A stretch of DNA of 64,000 nucleotides from Mycobacterium neglectum (GTDB taxonomy: Bacteria; Actinomycetota; Actinomycetes; Mycobacteriales; Mycobacteriaceae), in the NCBI RefSeq assembly GCF_002591975.1, contig NZ_NVQE01000007.1, forward strand, positions 1 to 64,000, given 5' to 3'. Position numbers and translations under genes: made by a program. This document shows positions 18,246-25,937 of the stretch, in pieces (the first letter of the stretch is position 1; every line of letters begins with the position of its first letter). Under the pieces are notes generated by a model. It ran no database searches. It saw only the letters and a list, made by a program, of their open reading frames with translations, and was not told the DNA's origin.

Positions 18246-19085
18246 CTACGACGGTGGGGGGCCTGACTGCGTGGAAGACGTCGCCGATTGCGTCGGCATC
18301 GGTGCCTGGGTGGTCGGCGCCGAGGATGGCGGCGGCTGCCCGAAAGTCGGGAATCCGGTGGGCGGGGTCGGAGGTCCGCTCTGCTGACCGCTGGCAAATC
18401 CGCCGGTCGACGGGCCGCCGCCCTGGTACCCGCCATACTGCGACGGATAACCGGGACGCTGCGACAGTCCCTGCTGTTGCGGCTGCTGCGGACCGCTGTG
18501 CGGAGCCTGATGGCCGTAGTACTGCCCGCCGGGTGCGCCGTACTGGCCGTACTGCGGCTCGTACCGGGGCGCCTGCGGCGCAGGCGGGGTGATGACACCC
18601 GCATCGAACAACAGCACCGCCACGGCGACAATCGCCTGGAACACGGTGAACGCGATGATCAGGTAGAGGCCCCAGTCGATGGACACCCCTTCTGGCGCCG
18701 TCAGCACGATTGCGATCACCAGAAGGAACGCCAGCACCGAGAGCACCGCGATCGCCGCGGGCGCGAGCTTCTGCTTGGGCAGTAGCGACACGCCGGCGAT
18801 CAATCCGGCGGCGATCGCCGCGACCACACCGAGATCCAGCAGCGTCGGCGTGAAGTAGTCCGCGCCCGCCGTGAAGAGCGGTCCGAAGCTGGACAGATAC
18901 ACACCCAATCCGAGCACCGCGACGGCGATGGTCAGGTACATCGGCAGCTGACTCGGACCAGCGGGGCCCACCGGCCCAGGCTCGGGTGCCCTGCCGAACT
19001 GCTGCGTCGGTGCCGAGAACTGAGTGGTCGGCTGCTGTGCGGACGGGTATCCGGGATTCCCGGGCGGACCTTGGGGGTACGACAT
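18246..19085 (-). CDS. 34 kDa antigenic protein homologue (DUF5336 membrane protein, Rv0954-like)
   Basis: A 279-residue protein starting MSYPQGPPGNPGYPSAQQ (ATG at 19085 after AGAGGTC). It has a Pro/Gln-rich N-terminus, four hydrophobic segments between about residues 48 and 165, and a long Gly/Pro/Gln/Ser-rich C-terminal tail. This is the layout of the mycobacterial 34 kDa antigen. It is the first gene of a minus-strand group leading to the DUF6350 protein, purN and purH. Role unknown; a part in cell-envelope or division has been suggested for relatives. Confidence 0.85.
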   Translation of the reverse strand: MSYPQGPPGNPGYPSAQQPTTQFSAPTQQFGRAPEPGPVGPAGPSQLPMYLTIAVAVLGLGVYLSSFGPLFTAGADYFTPTLLDLGVVAAIAAGLIAGVSLLPKQKLAPAAIAVLSVLAFLLVIAIVLTAPEGVSIDWGLYLIIAFTVFQAIVAVAVLLFDAGVITPPAPQAPRYEPQYGQYGAPGGQYYGHQAPHSGPQQPQQQGLSQRPGYPSQYGGYQGGGPSTGGFASGQQSGPPTPPTGFPTFGQPPPSSAPTTQAPMPTQSATSSTQSGPPPS

Positions 19086-19337
19086 GACCTCTCCTGTGCT
19101 GGACGGCTTCGAACCCACGCTAGCGCACCGACCTTGGCAACGACGTCGGCGAGGGTTCGGGCGCGAATCCGCTACGAGATCCTGCATTTCGGGCACCGCG
19201 GCCGGAGGTCGCGTCAGCCGGGCGCGACCGCGCCGACTGACTCGACTGTTGCGCCGCGGGTGGCCCACGTTGTGAGTAGCCGACTACGTCCGTGGGCCGC
19301 CGACAGGTACCGACACCTGGCCGCTTGCCCTCCGGAC

Positions 19338-19351
19338 TAGAACACGTTCTA
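19338..19351. promoter_or_regulatory. KstR-type operator upstream of the LLM oxidoreductase
   Basis: TAGAACACGTTCTA is a perfect palindrome and an exact fit to the published KstR consensus TnnAACnnGTTnnA. It ends 8 bp before the ATG at 19360, so bound repressor would cover the promoter or start site. The same 14-mer occurs at 42152-42165. Confidence 0.75.
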
Positions 19352-19359
19352 ATCCTGGT

Positions 19360-20208
19360 ATGGACTACGGGCTTGTGCTCTTCACCAGCGACCGGGGTAT
19401 CGACCCGGCATCCGCCGCCAAACTCGCCGACGAGCATGGCTTCACCACGTTCTACGTGCCGGAGCACACGCATATCCCGATCAAACGCGAGGCCGCGCAT
19501 CCCACCACGGGCGACGAGTCGCTACCCGATGACCGCTACATGCGCACCCTTGACCCGTGGGTGTCGCTTGGCGCCGCATGTGCGGTCACCTCCCGGGTGC
19601 GGCTGTCAACGGCGGTGGCGCTGCCGGTCGAACACGACCCCATCACATTGGCGAAGTCCATCGCCACCCTGGATCACCTCTCCGGCGGCCGCGTCTCACT
19701 GGGCGTCGGATTCGGTTGGAACACCGACGAATTGGCCGACCACAACGTGCCGCCCGGCCGACGGCGCACGATGCTGCGCGAATACCTGGAGGCCATGCGC
19801 AGCCTGTGGACCCAAGAGGAAGCCGAATACGACGGCGAGTTCGTCAAGTTCGGTCCGTCCTGGGCCTGGCCCAAACCGGTTCAAGCGCATATCCCGGTGC
19901 TCGTCGGTGCGGCGGGTACGGAGAAGAATTTCAAGTGGATTGCGCGCTCGGCAGACGGCTGGATCACCACACCGCGTGACTTCGACATCGACGCCCCGGT
20001 CAAGTTGCTTCAGGACACGTGGGCGGCCGCCGGGCGCGACGGGGCGCCGCAGATCGTCGCGCTCGACTTCAAGCCCGATCCGGACAAGCTGGCCAAATGG
20101 GCCGATCTCGGGGTGACCGAGGTGTTGTTCGGCCTGCCCGACAAATCCGAGCCAGAGGTCGCTGCCTACGTCGAACGCCTCGCAGGAAAGCTCGCCGCGC
20201 TGGTCTAG
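19360..20208 (+). CDS. F420-dependent LLM-class oxidoreductase (TIGR03619 type, Rv0953c-like)
   Basis: A 282-residue luciferase-like (LLM) TIM-barrel protein. ATLDHLSGGRVSLGVGFGWNTDE is the conserved strand and loop that holds the flavin or deazaflavin phosphate, and VPEHTHIP lies in the active-site region. Mycobacterial members of this subfamily usually use coenzyme F420. The gene stands alone on its strand and starts 8 bp after a perfect KstR-type box, which suggests control by steroid metabolites. The physiological substrate is unknown. Confidence 0.85.
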   Translation: MDYGLVLFTSDRGIDPASAAKLADEHGFTTFYVPEHTHIPIKREAAHPTTGDESLPDDRYMRTLDPWVSLGAACAVTSRVRLSTAVALPVEHDPITLAKSIATLDHLSGGRVSLGVGFGWNTDELADHNVPPGRRRTMLREYLEAMRSLWTQEEAEYDGEFVKFGPSWAWPKPVQAHIPVLVGAAGTEKNFKWIARSADGWITTPRDFDIDAPVKLLQDTWAAAGRDGAPQIVALDFKPDPDKLAKWADLGVTEVLFGLPDKSEPEVAAYVERLAGKLAALV

Positions 20209-20224
20209 ACGCACGTCGCCCGCT

Positions 20225-20286
20225 CGCGAGTGTGGGCTTACGACACCCTTGCCCGCACTTCCGGGTGCGGGTAACCCACATTCGCG
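20225..20286. repeat. Nested intergenic palindrome (possible bidirectional terminator or REP-like element)
   Basis: Two nested inverted repeats sit between convergent genes. Outer arms are 20225-20241 (CGCGAGTGTGGGCTTAC) and 20271-20286 (GTAACCCACATTCGCG), matching except for one mismatch and a one-base bulge; inner arms are CCCGCAC at 20252-20258 and GTGCGGG at 20265-20271. As RNA or cruciform DNA this would be a long stem. It could terminate transcription from both sides or be a dispersed palindromic element. Confidence 0.55.
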
Positions 20287-20294
20287 GGAAGGTG

Positions 20295-21827
20295 CTAGCC
20301 CAACGTGGCGGTGTTCTTCTTACCGTCGTTCGTCACCGAGATGGCCGCGCCCAGCGGGTCGCCGTCGGTCATCAGCTTGACCAGATCTTCGTCGTCGGTG
20401 AGCGCCATGAACCGGCTACCGTCGGCGTCGAGTCGGCCGATGATGACGCCGGTGGTGACGGGCCAGTCGTAACGCACCGAGTAGGTCTCGATCGTGGCCC
20501 GCCCTTCGGCATTGCGGGTGACTGCCACCTTCGGGAGTGCGGCAATATCTTCCTGCAGAGCCTTACTGCGGTCGCCAGACCAATCGGCAGGCTCTGTCGA
20601 GTAGACCCCGACCGAGTACTTGCTCATGACGCCGCCGTTGGCGCCGACAAGGCCGAATGCCCCTGGCGTGTCCCGCATTTGGATCACCGTCTCGGCGATA
20701 CCGTGCAGCGAGTAGCTGTTGCCGGGACCGCCGAAGTACGGCAGGCCGCCGGTCAGGGTAAGGCCACGCGGGTCGTCGGCGGCCAGCCCGAACTCGTCGC
20801 ACACCGCGAAGACGGGGAACGGGAAGCAGCTGTAGAGGTCGAAGGTCGCAACGTTGTGAATGCCTATGCCTGCCACCCGAAGCGCCTCTGCTACAGCCTG
20901 TTTCGCCGCGATGCTGATACTGACATCGACGCGATCCAACAGGTCCTGCTCAGTTTGATCTGCGTGGCCACGCACGTACACCCACTTGTCTTCGGCCACG
21001 CCGAGGCGGCGTGCGGCCGCCACCGACATCAACAGTGCGGCCGCACCCTGATTCACCTGATCGCGGGCCACCATCAAACGGGGATACGGGTCGCAGATCA
21101 TCCGGTTCTCGTCGGTGACGGTTATCAGTTCGTCCACCGAACGTTCCACCGGCGATGAAGAAAACGGGTTCTTGGCAGCGATTTTGGAGAACGGCGCGAA
21201 CAGTTCGGCCATGTCCTTGCGGTAGTCGGCGACGCTGATACCCAGCCGGCCGCGGCGGGCGTTGTCGAGTAGTCCGTACTGCACGGGCGCACCAGTCAGC
21301 CCGTGCATGGCGGTGTACTCGCTCATGTACTGCTCGAAGCCGAAGCCCCGGTCCTCGAGCTGGCCGCCGACGGTCTCACCGTGGTCTGGCTTGTCTTCGC
21401 GGCGCGCGAACGTCTTTAACGTGGAACCATTCTCGGAACCGAGGATGATCGCGACCTCGATGTCGCCCGCGGCGATCGCCCCGGCGAATTCCGTCACCAG
21501 CTTCTGCGGTCCGTTCCCGCCGATGGGCTCCAGCACCGCTCGTGCCGGATCCGCGCCGACCCGCTTGGCCACCGAACGCAGGTAGTTGTCAGAGGCGCCC
21601 AGCCGGGGCTTCTCGAACGGCGTGCAGATCTCGAACTGCCGCAGTCCGACGAACACCTCGATCGCCTTCGCCACGGTGTCGACGTCCACGCCGGTGTCGG
21701 CGAGCGCGGCCTGCGTCGCGGCCGTCGCCAGTTCCACGGCCGACATGCCCCGATAGGAGGGATCGTCGATGCGCTCGGTGAACTGGCCGACACCGACCAG
21801 CACCGGCGTGCGCGGATCGACCGCCAT
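20295..21827 (-). CDS. Thiolase-like protein lacking the usual nucleophilic Cys
   Basis: A 510-residue thiolase-fold protein of the SCP2-thiolase/acetyl-CoA acetyltransferase-like group. Where thiolases carry CSSG, this protein reads EPIGGNGPQK, so the acylated Cys appears to be missing; the C-terminal GHPxGxSG-type loop reads GGPGNSYSL. DLYSCFPFPVF takes the place of the NEAFA segment. It is therefore more likely a CoA-ester-binding thiolase-like protein or atypical lyase than a standard thiolase. The ATG at 21827 follows AGGAGG. A near-KstR box and a hairpin lie upstream. Confidence 0.78.
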   Translation of the reverse strand: MAVDPRTPVLVGVGQFTERIDDPSYRGMSAVELATAATQAALADTGVDVDTVAKAIEVFVGLRQFEICTPFEKPRLGASDNYLRSVAKRVGADPARAVLEPIGGNGPQKLVTEFAGAIAAGDIEVAIILGSENGSTLKTFARREDKPDHGETVGGQLEDRGFGFEQYMSEYTAMHGLTGAPVQYGLLDNARRGRLGISVADYRKDMAELFAPFSKIAAKNPFSSSPVERSVDELITVTDENRMICDPYPRLMVARDQVNQGAAALLMSVAAARRLGVAEDKWVYVRGHADQTEQDLLDRVDVSISIAAKQAVAEALRVAGIGIHNVATFDLYSCFPFPVFAVCDEFGLAADDPRGLTLTGGLPYFGGPGNSYSLHGIAETVIQMRDTPGAFGLVGANGGVMSKYSVGVYSTEPADWSGDRSKALQEDIAALPKVAVTRNAEGRATIETYSVRYDWPVTTGVIIGRLDADGSRFMALTDDEDLVKLMTDGDPLGAAISVTNDGKKNTATLG

Positions 21828-21836
21828 TACGGACCT

Positions 21837-21860
21837 CCTGACGAGTGTTAATTCGTCAGG
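21837..21860. promoter_or_regulatory. Inverted repeat overlapping the thiolase-like gene's ribosome site
   Basis: CCTGACGA (21837-21844) and TCGTCAGG (21853-21860) are perfect 8-bp arms around an 8-bp spacer. On the minus strand one arm ends in CAGG of the CAGGAGG ribosome site just before the ATG at 21827. As DNA it could be an operator; as RNA the hairpin could hide the ribosome site. Confidence 0.5.
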
Positions 21861-21872
21861 CTAATCGATGAC

Positions 21873-21886
21873 TAGAACGTGTTCCT
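21873..21886. promoter_or_regulatory. Degenerate KstR-type box
   Basis: TAGAACGTGTTCCT matches TnnAACnnGTTnnA at every fixed base but the last. It lies 46 bp upstream of the thiolase-like start and is weaker than the two perfect boxes in this window. Confidence 0.45.
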
Positions 21887-21933
21887 AATTCTGCGGCGCA
21901 TCTCACGCCCGCCCGAAGACTGCGGTGAGAGGA

Positions 21934-22836
21934 CTACAGGCTCTGCAGGATCTCCCGAGCCAGGCGTGCGGTCTCCGAGGGGGTCTTGCCCACCTTGACG
22001 CCGGCGGCCTCGAGGGCCTCCTTCTTGGCCTGTGCGGTCCCAGACGAGCCCGACACGATGGCGCCCGCGTGGCCCATGGTCTTGCCTTCGGGTGCGGTGA
22101 AACCCGCGACATAGCCGACGACCGGCTTGGACACATTGGCTTTGATGTAGTCGGCTGCGCGTTCCTCGGCGTCGCCGCCGATCTCACCGATCATCACGAT
22201 GACCTTGGTCTCGGGGTCCTTCTCGAATGCCTCGATCGCGTCGATGTGGGTGGTGCCGATCACCGGGTCGCCGCCGATACCGATAGCGGTCGAGAAGCCC
22301 AGATCGCGCAGTTCGTACATCATCTGGTAGGTCAGGGTGCCCGACTTCGACACGAGACCGACCGGGCCCGAATCGGTGATGTTGGCCGGTGTGATGCCTG
22401 CCAACGCCTCGCCCGGCGTGATGATGCCCGGGCAGTTGGGGCCGATGATGCGGGTCTTCAGACCCTTGTCGACGTTGTAGGCCCACGCATAAGCGCTGTC
22501 CTGCACCGGGATTCCCTCGGTGATCACGACCAGCAGCGGGATCTCGGCGTCGATGGCCTCGATGATCGCGTCCTTCGCGAACTTCGGCGGTACAAAGACG
22601 ACCGAGACGTCGGCACCCGTCTCCTTGATCGCATCGGCGACCGTGCCGAACACCGGCAATTTGACTTCTTTGCCGTCCTTATCGACGTGAGACACCTCAG
22701 TTCCGGCCTTGCGCGCGTTCACGCCGCCGACCAGCTGGGTGCCCGCCTTGAGCATGAGCGCGGTGTGCTTGGTGCCCTCGCCGCCGGTGATGCCCTGGAC
22801 GATGACCTTGGAGTTCTTGTTCAGAAAAATGGACAT
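21934..22836 (-). CDS. sucD: Succinyl-CoA synthetase alpha subunit
   Basis: A 300-residue alpha subunit with the N-terminal CoA-binding Rossmann domain ([13 protein letters not shown]) and the phospho-His site within [12 protein letters not shown] near residue 254. With SucC it interconverts succinyl-CoA and succinate with nucleotide phosphorylation in the TCA cycle. It follows sucC by 13 bp on the minus strand, the usual beta-alpha order. Confidence 0.96.
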   Translation of the reverse strand: MSIFLNKNSKVIVQGITGGEGTKHTALMLKAGTQLVGGVNARKAGTEVSHVDKDGKEVKLPVFGTVADAIKETGADVSVVFVPPKFAKDAIIEAIDAEIPLLVVITEGIPVQDSAYAWAYNVDKGLKTRIIGPNCPGIITPGEALAGITPANITDSGPVGLVSKSGTLTYQMMYELRDLGFSTAIGIGGDPVIGTTHIDAIEAFEKDPETKVIVMIGEIGGDAEERAADYIKANVSKPVVGYVAGFTAPEGKTMGHAGAIVSGSSGTAQAKKEALEAAGVKVGKTPSETARLAREILQSL

Positions 22837-22849
22837 CGGTCATGTCTCC

Positions 22850-24016
22850 TTAAGACTTGTTCGCCAGCTCGGCGGCTTTGTCGGCGCCGGCGTCCATGGT
22901 GTCGGCCTGGATCACCAGCGGGTGGTTGGCCTCGGCAAGGATGCGGCGGCCTTCTTCGACGTTGTTTCCGTCGAGGCGAACCACCAGTGGTTTGTTCGCC
23001 TCGGCGCCGAGGATCTTCAACGCGTTGACGATGCCGTTGGCCACGGCGTCGCAGGAGGTGATGCCGCCGAACACGTTGACGAACACGCTCTTGACCTGAG
23101 CGTCGTTGAGGATGACGTCCAAGCCCGCCGCCATCACCTCGGCGGACGCGCCACCACCGATGTCGAGGAAGTTGGCCGGCTTGACGCCACCGTGCCTCTC
23201 GCCGGCGTACGCAGTCACGTCCAGCGTCGACATGACGAGGCCGGCGCCGTTGCCGATGATGCCGACCGCACCGTCGAGCTTGACGTAGTTGAGGTCGTGT
23301 TCTTTTGCTTTGAGTTCCAGGGGGTCGGTTGCGTCGCGGTCCTCGAACTCCACGTGGCCGGGCTGGCGGAAGTCGGCGTTGCCGTCGAGGGTGACCTTGC
23401 CGTCGAGCGCGAGGATCTGATCGTCGGGAGTGCGCACCAGCGGGTTGACCTCGACCAGGGTGGCGTCCTCCGCGACGAACACCTCCCACAGCTTCTGGAT
23501 GGTCACCGCGGCCGCGTCGAGCACCTCGGCGGGCAGGTGGCCCTGCTCGGCGATGGAGCGAGCCGTCGCGAGGTCGACACCCTTGACGGCGTCGACGGGC
23601 ACCTTGGCGAGCCGCTCGGGCTTGGTCGCCGCGACCTCTTCGATCTCCATGCCGCCCTCGACCGAGCACATCGCCAGGTAGGTGCGGTTGGCGCGATCGA
23701 GGAGGAAGGAGATGTAGTACTCCTCGGCGATGTCGCTGGCCTCGGCGACCAGCAGCTTCTTCACGACGTGGCCCTTGATGTCCAGGCCCAGGATGTTCTG
23801 CGCATGGGTGAACGCATCGTCGGGCGTCGCGGCGTACTTCACGCCGCCGGCCTTACCGCGTCCGCCGACCTTCACCTGCGCCTTGACCATGACGGGCTTG
23901 CCGATCTCCTCGGCGATGGCCCTGGCGTCTTCGGCGGTGTCGGTGACGCGGCCGGGTGTGGTGGGCACGTTGTGCTTGGCGAACAGTTCTTTGGCTTGGT
24001 ATTCGAAAAGGTCCAT
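22850..24016 (-). CDS. sucC: Succinyl-CoA synthetase beta subunit (ADP-forming type)
   Basis: A 388-residue beta subunit starting [15 protein letters not shown], with ATP-grasp features ([16 protein letters not shown]), the VEVNPL segment and the NIFGGI-like [10 protein letters not shown] loop that binds the alpha partner. First gene of the sucCD pair; its promoter must lie in the 274-bp gap shared with the divergent M23 peptidase gene. Confidence 0.96.
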   Translation of the reverse strand: MDLFEYQAKELFAKHNVPTTPGRVTDTAEDARAIAEEIGKPVMVKAQVKVGGRGKAGGVKYAATPDDAFTHAQNILGLDIKGHVVKKLLVAEASDIAEEYYISFLLDRANRTYLAMCSVEGGMEIEEVAATKPERLAKVPVDAVKGVDLATARSIAEQGHLPAEVLDAAAVTIQKLWEVFVAEDATLVEVNPLVRTPDDQILALDGKVTLDGNADFRQPGHVEFEDRDATDPLELKAKEHDLNYVKLDGAVGIIGNGAGLVMSTLDVTAYAGERHGGVKPANFLDIGGGASAEVMAAGLDVILNDAQVKSVFVNVFGGITSCDAVANGIVNALKILGAEANKPLVVRLDGNNVEEGRRILAEANHPLVIQADTMDAGADKAAELANKS

Positions 24017-24167
24017 GGGCTCTGAAACATCCCTGTCTGTGAAGCGCGTCTATGAGCTGTGTAGGTCGGAGGTTTACCCCTGGCGGGCTCGGGGGAACTT
24101 TATCCACACGAGGTTGAGACCTCAGAACCGCCCACCCGTCATGTGGTGGATCTCACCGCCGGGTGTC

Positions 24168-24183
24168 AGTGATACATGTCACA
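24168..24183. promoter_or_regulatory. Candidate CRP/cAMP-receptor site
   Basis: AGTGATACATGTCACA fits TGTGA-N6-TCACA at nine of ten fixed bases. It lies between divergent sucC (start 24016) and the M23 peptidase gene (start 24291), so it could act on either. The remainder of the 24017-24290 gap shows a short GAGGT/ACCTC hairpin and no gene. Confidence 0.45.
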
Positions 24184-24290
24184 TTCTCCGGTGGAATACG
24201 TCCTCGGGTTGCCACCAACATTGGGATTTGGTTAACGTGCCTTTGGTCCGTGTTGGTAACGAATAGATCACGAGGCAAAGGACTTTCAGG

Positions 24291-25367
24291 TTGGCTCAAC
24301 ACCGTTCGTCTCGATCTCCGGTTGGAGTGTCGACGAATCGGCAAATCATCGGTCGCCCCGCTGAACGAGCCGCTGAAGTCACCGACATCATTCCGTTCAA
24401 CGAGTTTGGTGACCTGCCGGATCTCGGGGCTGACCTGGACTTGAACCCGAACAGTGCCTTCGACCGCGAAGCCCGGGTCATCCACGCTCCCGAGCTCGAC
24501 GACCTGCACGACACCGACGATCAGCTACCGCTGCGACTGGCCGTGCCGTCCGAATTCCTTCGTGATCCGCGCGACGAACAGCGTTCATCTCGCGCCTACC
24601 GGGACAGCCACACCGACGTCAGCGACGGAGTCGCCGCGACCGACGTCTTCGCCGTCGCGAGCCGCAGTGGCGCGCACCGTAAGCAGGAAGTCCCCGTCAG
24701 GGGCCGGTTGATGGTCGCCGCGATGGCGGTAGGCGCCACCGCGGCAGGCGCCTACACAATGGCCAACGCCTCGGAGCCGACGTCCGGCACCGTTCTGGCA
24801 GCCGACCAGAACGTCCTCGCCGGCGGCGCGATCACCGGTTCGACCGACGGCATGCAGGTCGTGTCCGTCTCCTCGACCTTTGATTCGGCCATCCACGCCG
24901 AAGAGGTCACCAAGGCCTCCGCCTTCGCCCAGGAGCGCGCTGAGCGCGAGGCACGTCTGCAGCGCCCTATGTTCATGATGCCCACCAGGGGCGCATGGAC
25001 GTCGGGCTTCGGCTACCGCTGGGGCGTGCTGCACGGCGGCATCGACATCGCCAACTCGATCGGCACACCGATACTCGCGGCGTCCGACGGCGTCGTCATC
25101 GACGCCGGACCCAGCGGCGGCTACGGCAACTGGGTCAAGCTGCGGCACTCCGACGGCACCGTCACGCTCTACGGCCACCTCAGCTCGTGGAATGTCGACA
25201 TCGGGCAGCGTGTCTGGGCGGGCGACCAGATCGCCAAGATGGGTAACACCGGAAACTCGACGGGACCGCACCTGCACTTCGAGGTGCTGCTCAACGGCAC
25301 CGACCGCGTCGACCCAGTCGGTTGGCTCTCAAAACGCGGACTCTCGGTGTCCAATTACTCTGGCTAA
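24291..25367 (+). CDS. Membrane-anchored M23 peptidase (Rv0950c-like)
   Basis: A 358-residue protein with a disordered, acidic N-terminal cytosolic part, one hydrophobic segment near residues 140-160 (RLMVAAMAVGATAAGAYTMA), and a C-terminal LytM/M23 domain outside the membrane. Zinc ligands are visible in LHGGIDIAN (HxxxD) and GPHLHFEV (HxH), so the enzyme appears catalytically intact. It probably cleaves peptidoglycan cross-links or stems. The start is TTG at 24291 with AAAGGA 8 nt upstream. The next gene begins directly after its stop. Confidence 0.88.
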   Translation: MAQHRSSRSPVGVSTNRQIIGRPAERAAEVTDIIPFNEFGDLPDLGADLDLNPNSAFDREARVIHAPELDDLHDTDDQLPLRLAVPSEFLRDPRDEQRSSRAYRDSHTDVSDGVAATDVFAVASRSGAHRKQEVPVRGRLMVAAMAVGATAAGAYTMANASEPTSGTVLAADQNVLAGGAITGSTDGMQVVSVSSTFDSAIHAEEVTKASAFAQERAEREARLQRPMFMMPTRGAWTSGFGYRWGVLHGGIDIANSIGTPILAASDGVVIDAGPSGGYGNWVKLRHSDGTVTLYGHLSSWNVDIGQRVWAGDQIAKMGNTGNSTGPHLHFEVLLNGTDRVDPVGWLSKRGLSVSNYSG

Positions 25368-25937
25368 GTGGCCAGTGATGACGACCCCTCGGGTTCTGCG
25401 CGGATAATTCGTCGGCACCCCACGGGCGAAATCCCCGTCGGTGCGGATCCGCAGACATCCATCATCCGTCGCCATCCCACCGGGGAGTTCCCGGCCGCGG
25501 AGGCTGCTGAGCCGCAGACCAGTTACATCCCGCGCGCCAGGCCCGCGGCAGTGACTCCCAAGAACCCCTGGCCTGATCCGCGCACCTCGATCGCGACGGC
25601 CATTCTGAGTATTCTCAGCGGCTGGGCGACCGCGGTCATCGCCACCGACCTGATCACCGGTTGGTGGGAATCCGACTTGTTGTTCTGCGTGGCGGTGGCG
25701 TTCCTGACCGCCATCTCCGCAGCTGCCCTCATCGCGGGGCTGATCGGGCTGCTGCTGCGCCGCCGGGCTAGCCGCCTGCTGATCATCGTCGGCGCCGTCG
25801 TCGCACTGCTGATCTTCTCCAGCCTGTTCGTGGCCGGCGCCAAGCTGCCGCCGGTGGTGTACGCGATCCCGGTGCTGCCGCTGGCGACGATCGCGTGCGC
25901 GCTGCTGCCCGCTACGGCGCGGTGGGGCAGGCCCTAG
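25368..25937 (+). CDS. Small membrane protein with duplicated RRHPTGE motif
   Basis: A 189-residue protein beginning with GTG immediately after the M23 gene stop, so co-translated with it. The disordered N-terminus repeats IIRRHPTGE (about residues 13-21 and 32-40); residues 74-185 form four hydrophobic segments. No known domain. Linkage to a peptidoglycan hydrolase suggests a cell-envelope role, which is inference only. It overlaps the uvrD1 stop by 4 bp (convergent). Confidence 0.72.
   Translation: MASDDDPSGSARIIRRHPTGEIPVGADPQTSIIRRHPTGEFPAAEAAEPQTSYIPRARPAAVTPKNPWPDPRTSIATAILSILSGWATAVIATDLITGWWESDLLFCVAVAFLTAISAAALIAGLIGLLLRRRASRLLIIVGAVVALLIFSSLFVAGAKLPPVVYAIPVLPLATIACALLPATARWGRP

Noticed and set aside
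20019-21158. 379-codon plus-strand frame across the LLM gene end and the thiolase-like gene
   Set aside because: It spans two real genes on other frames and the nested palindrome between them; no domain is visible.
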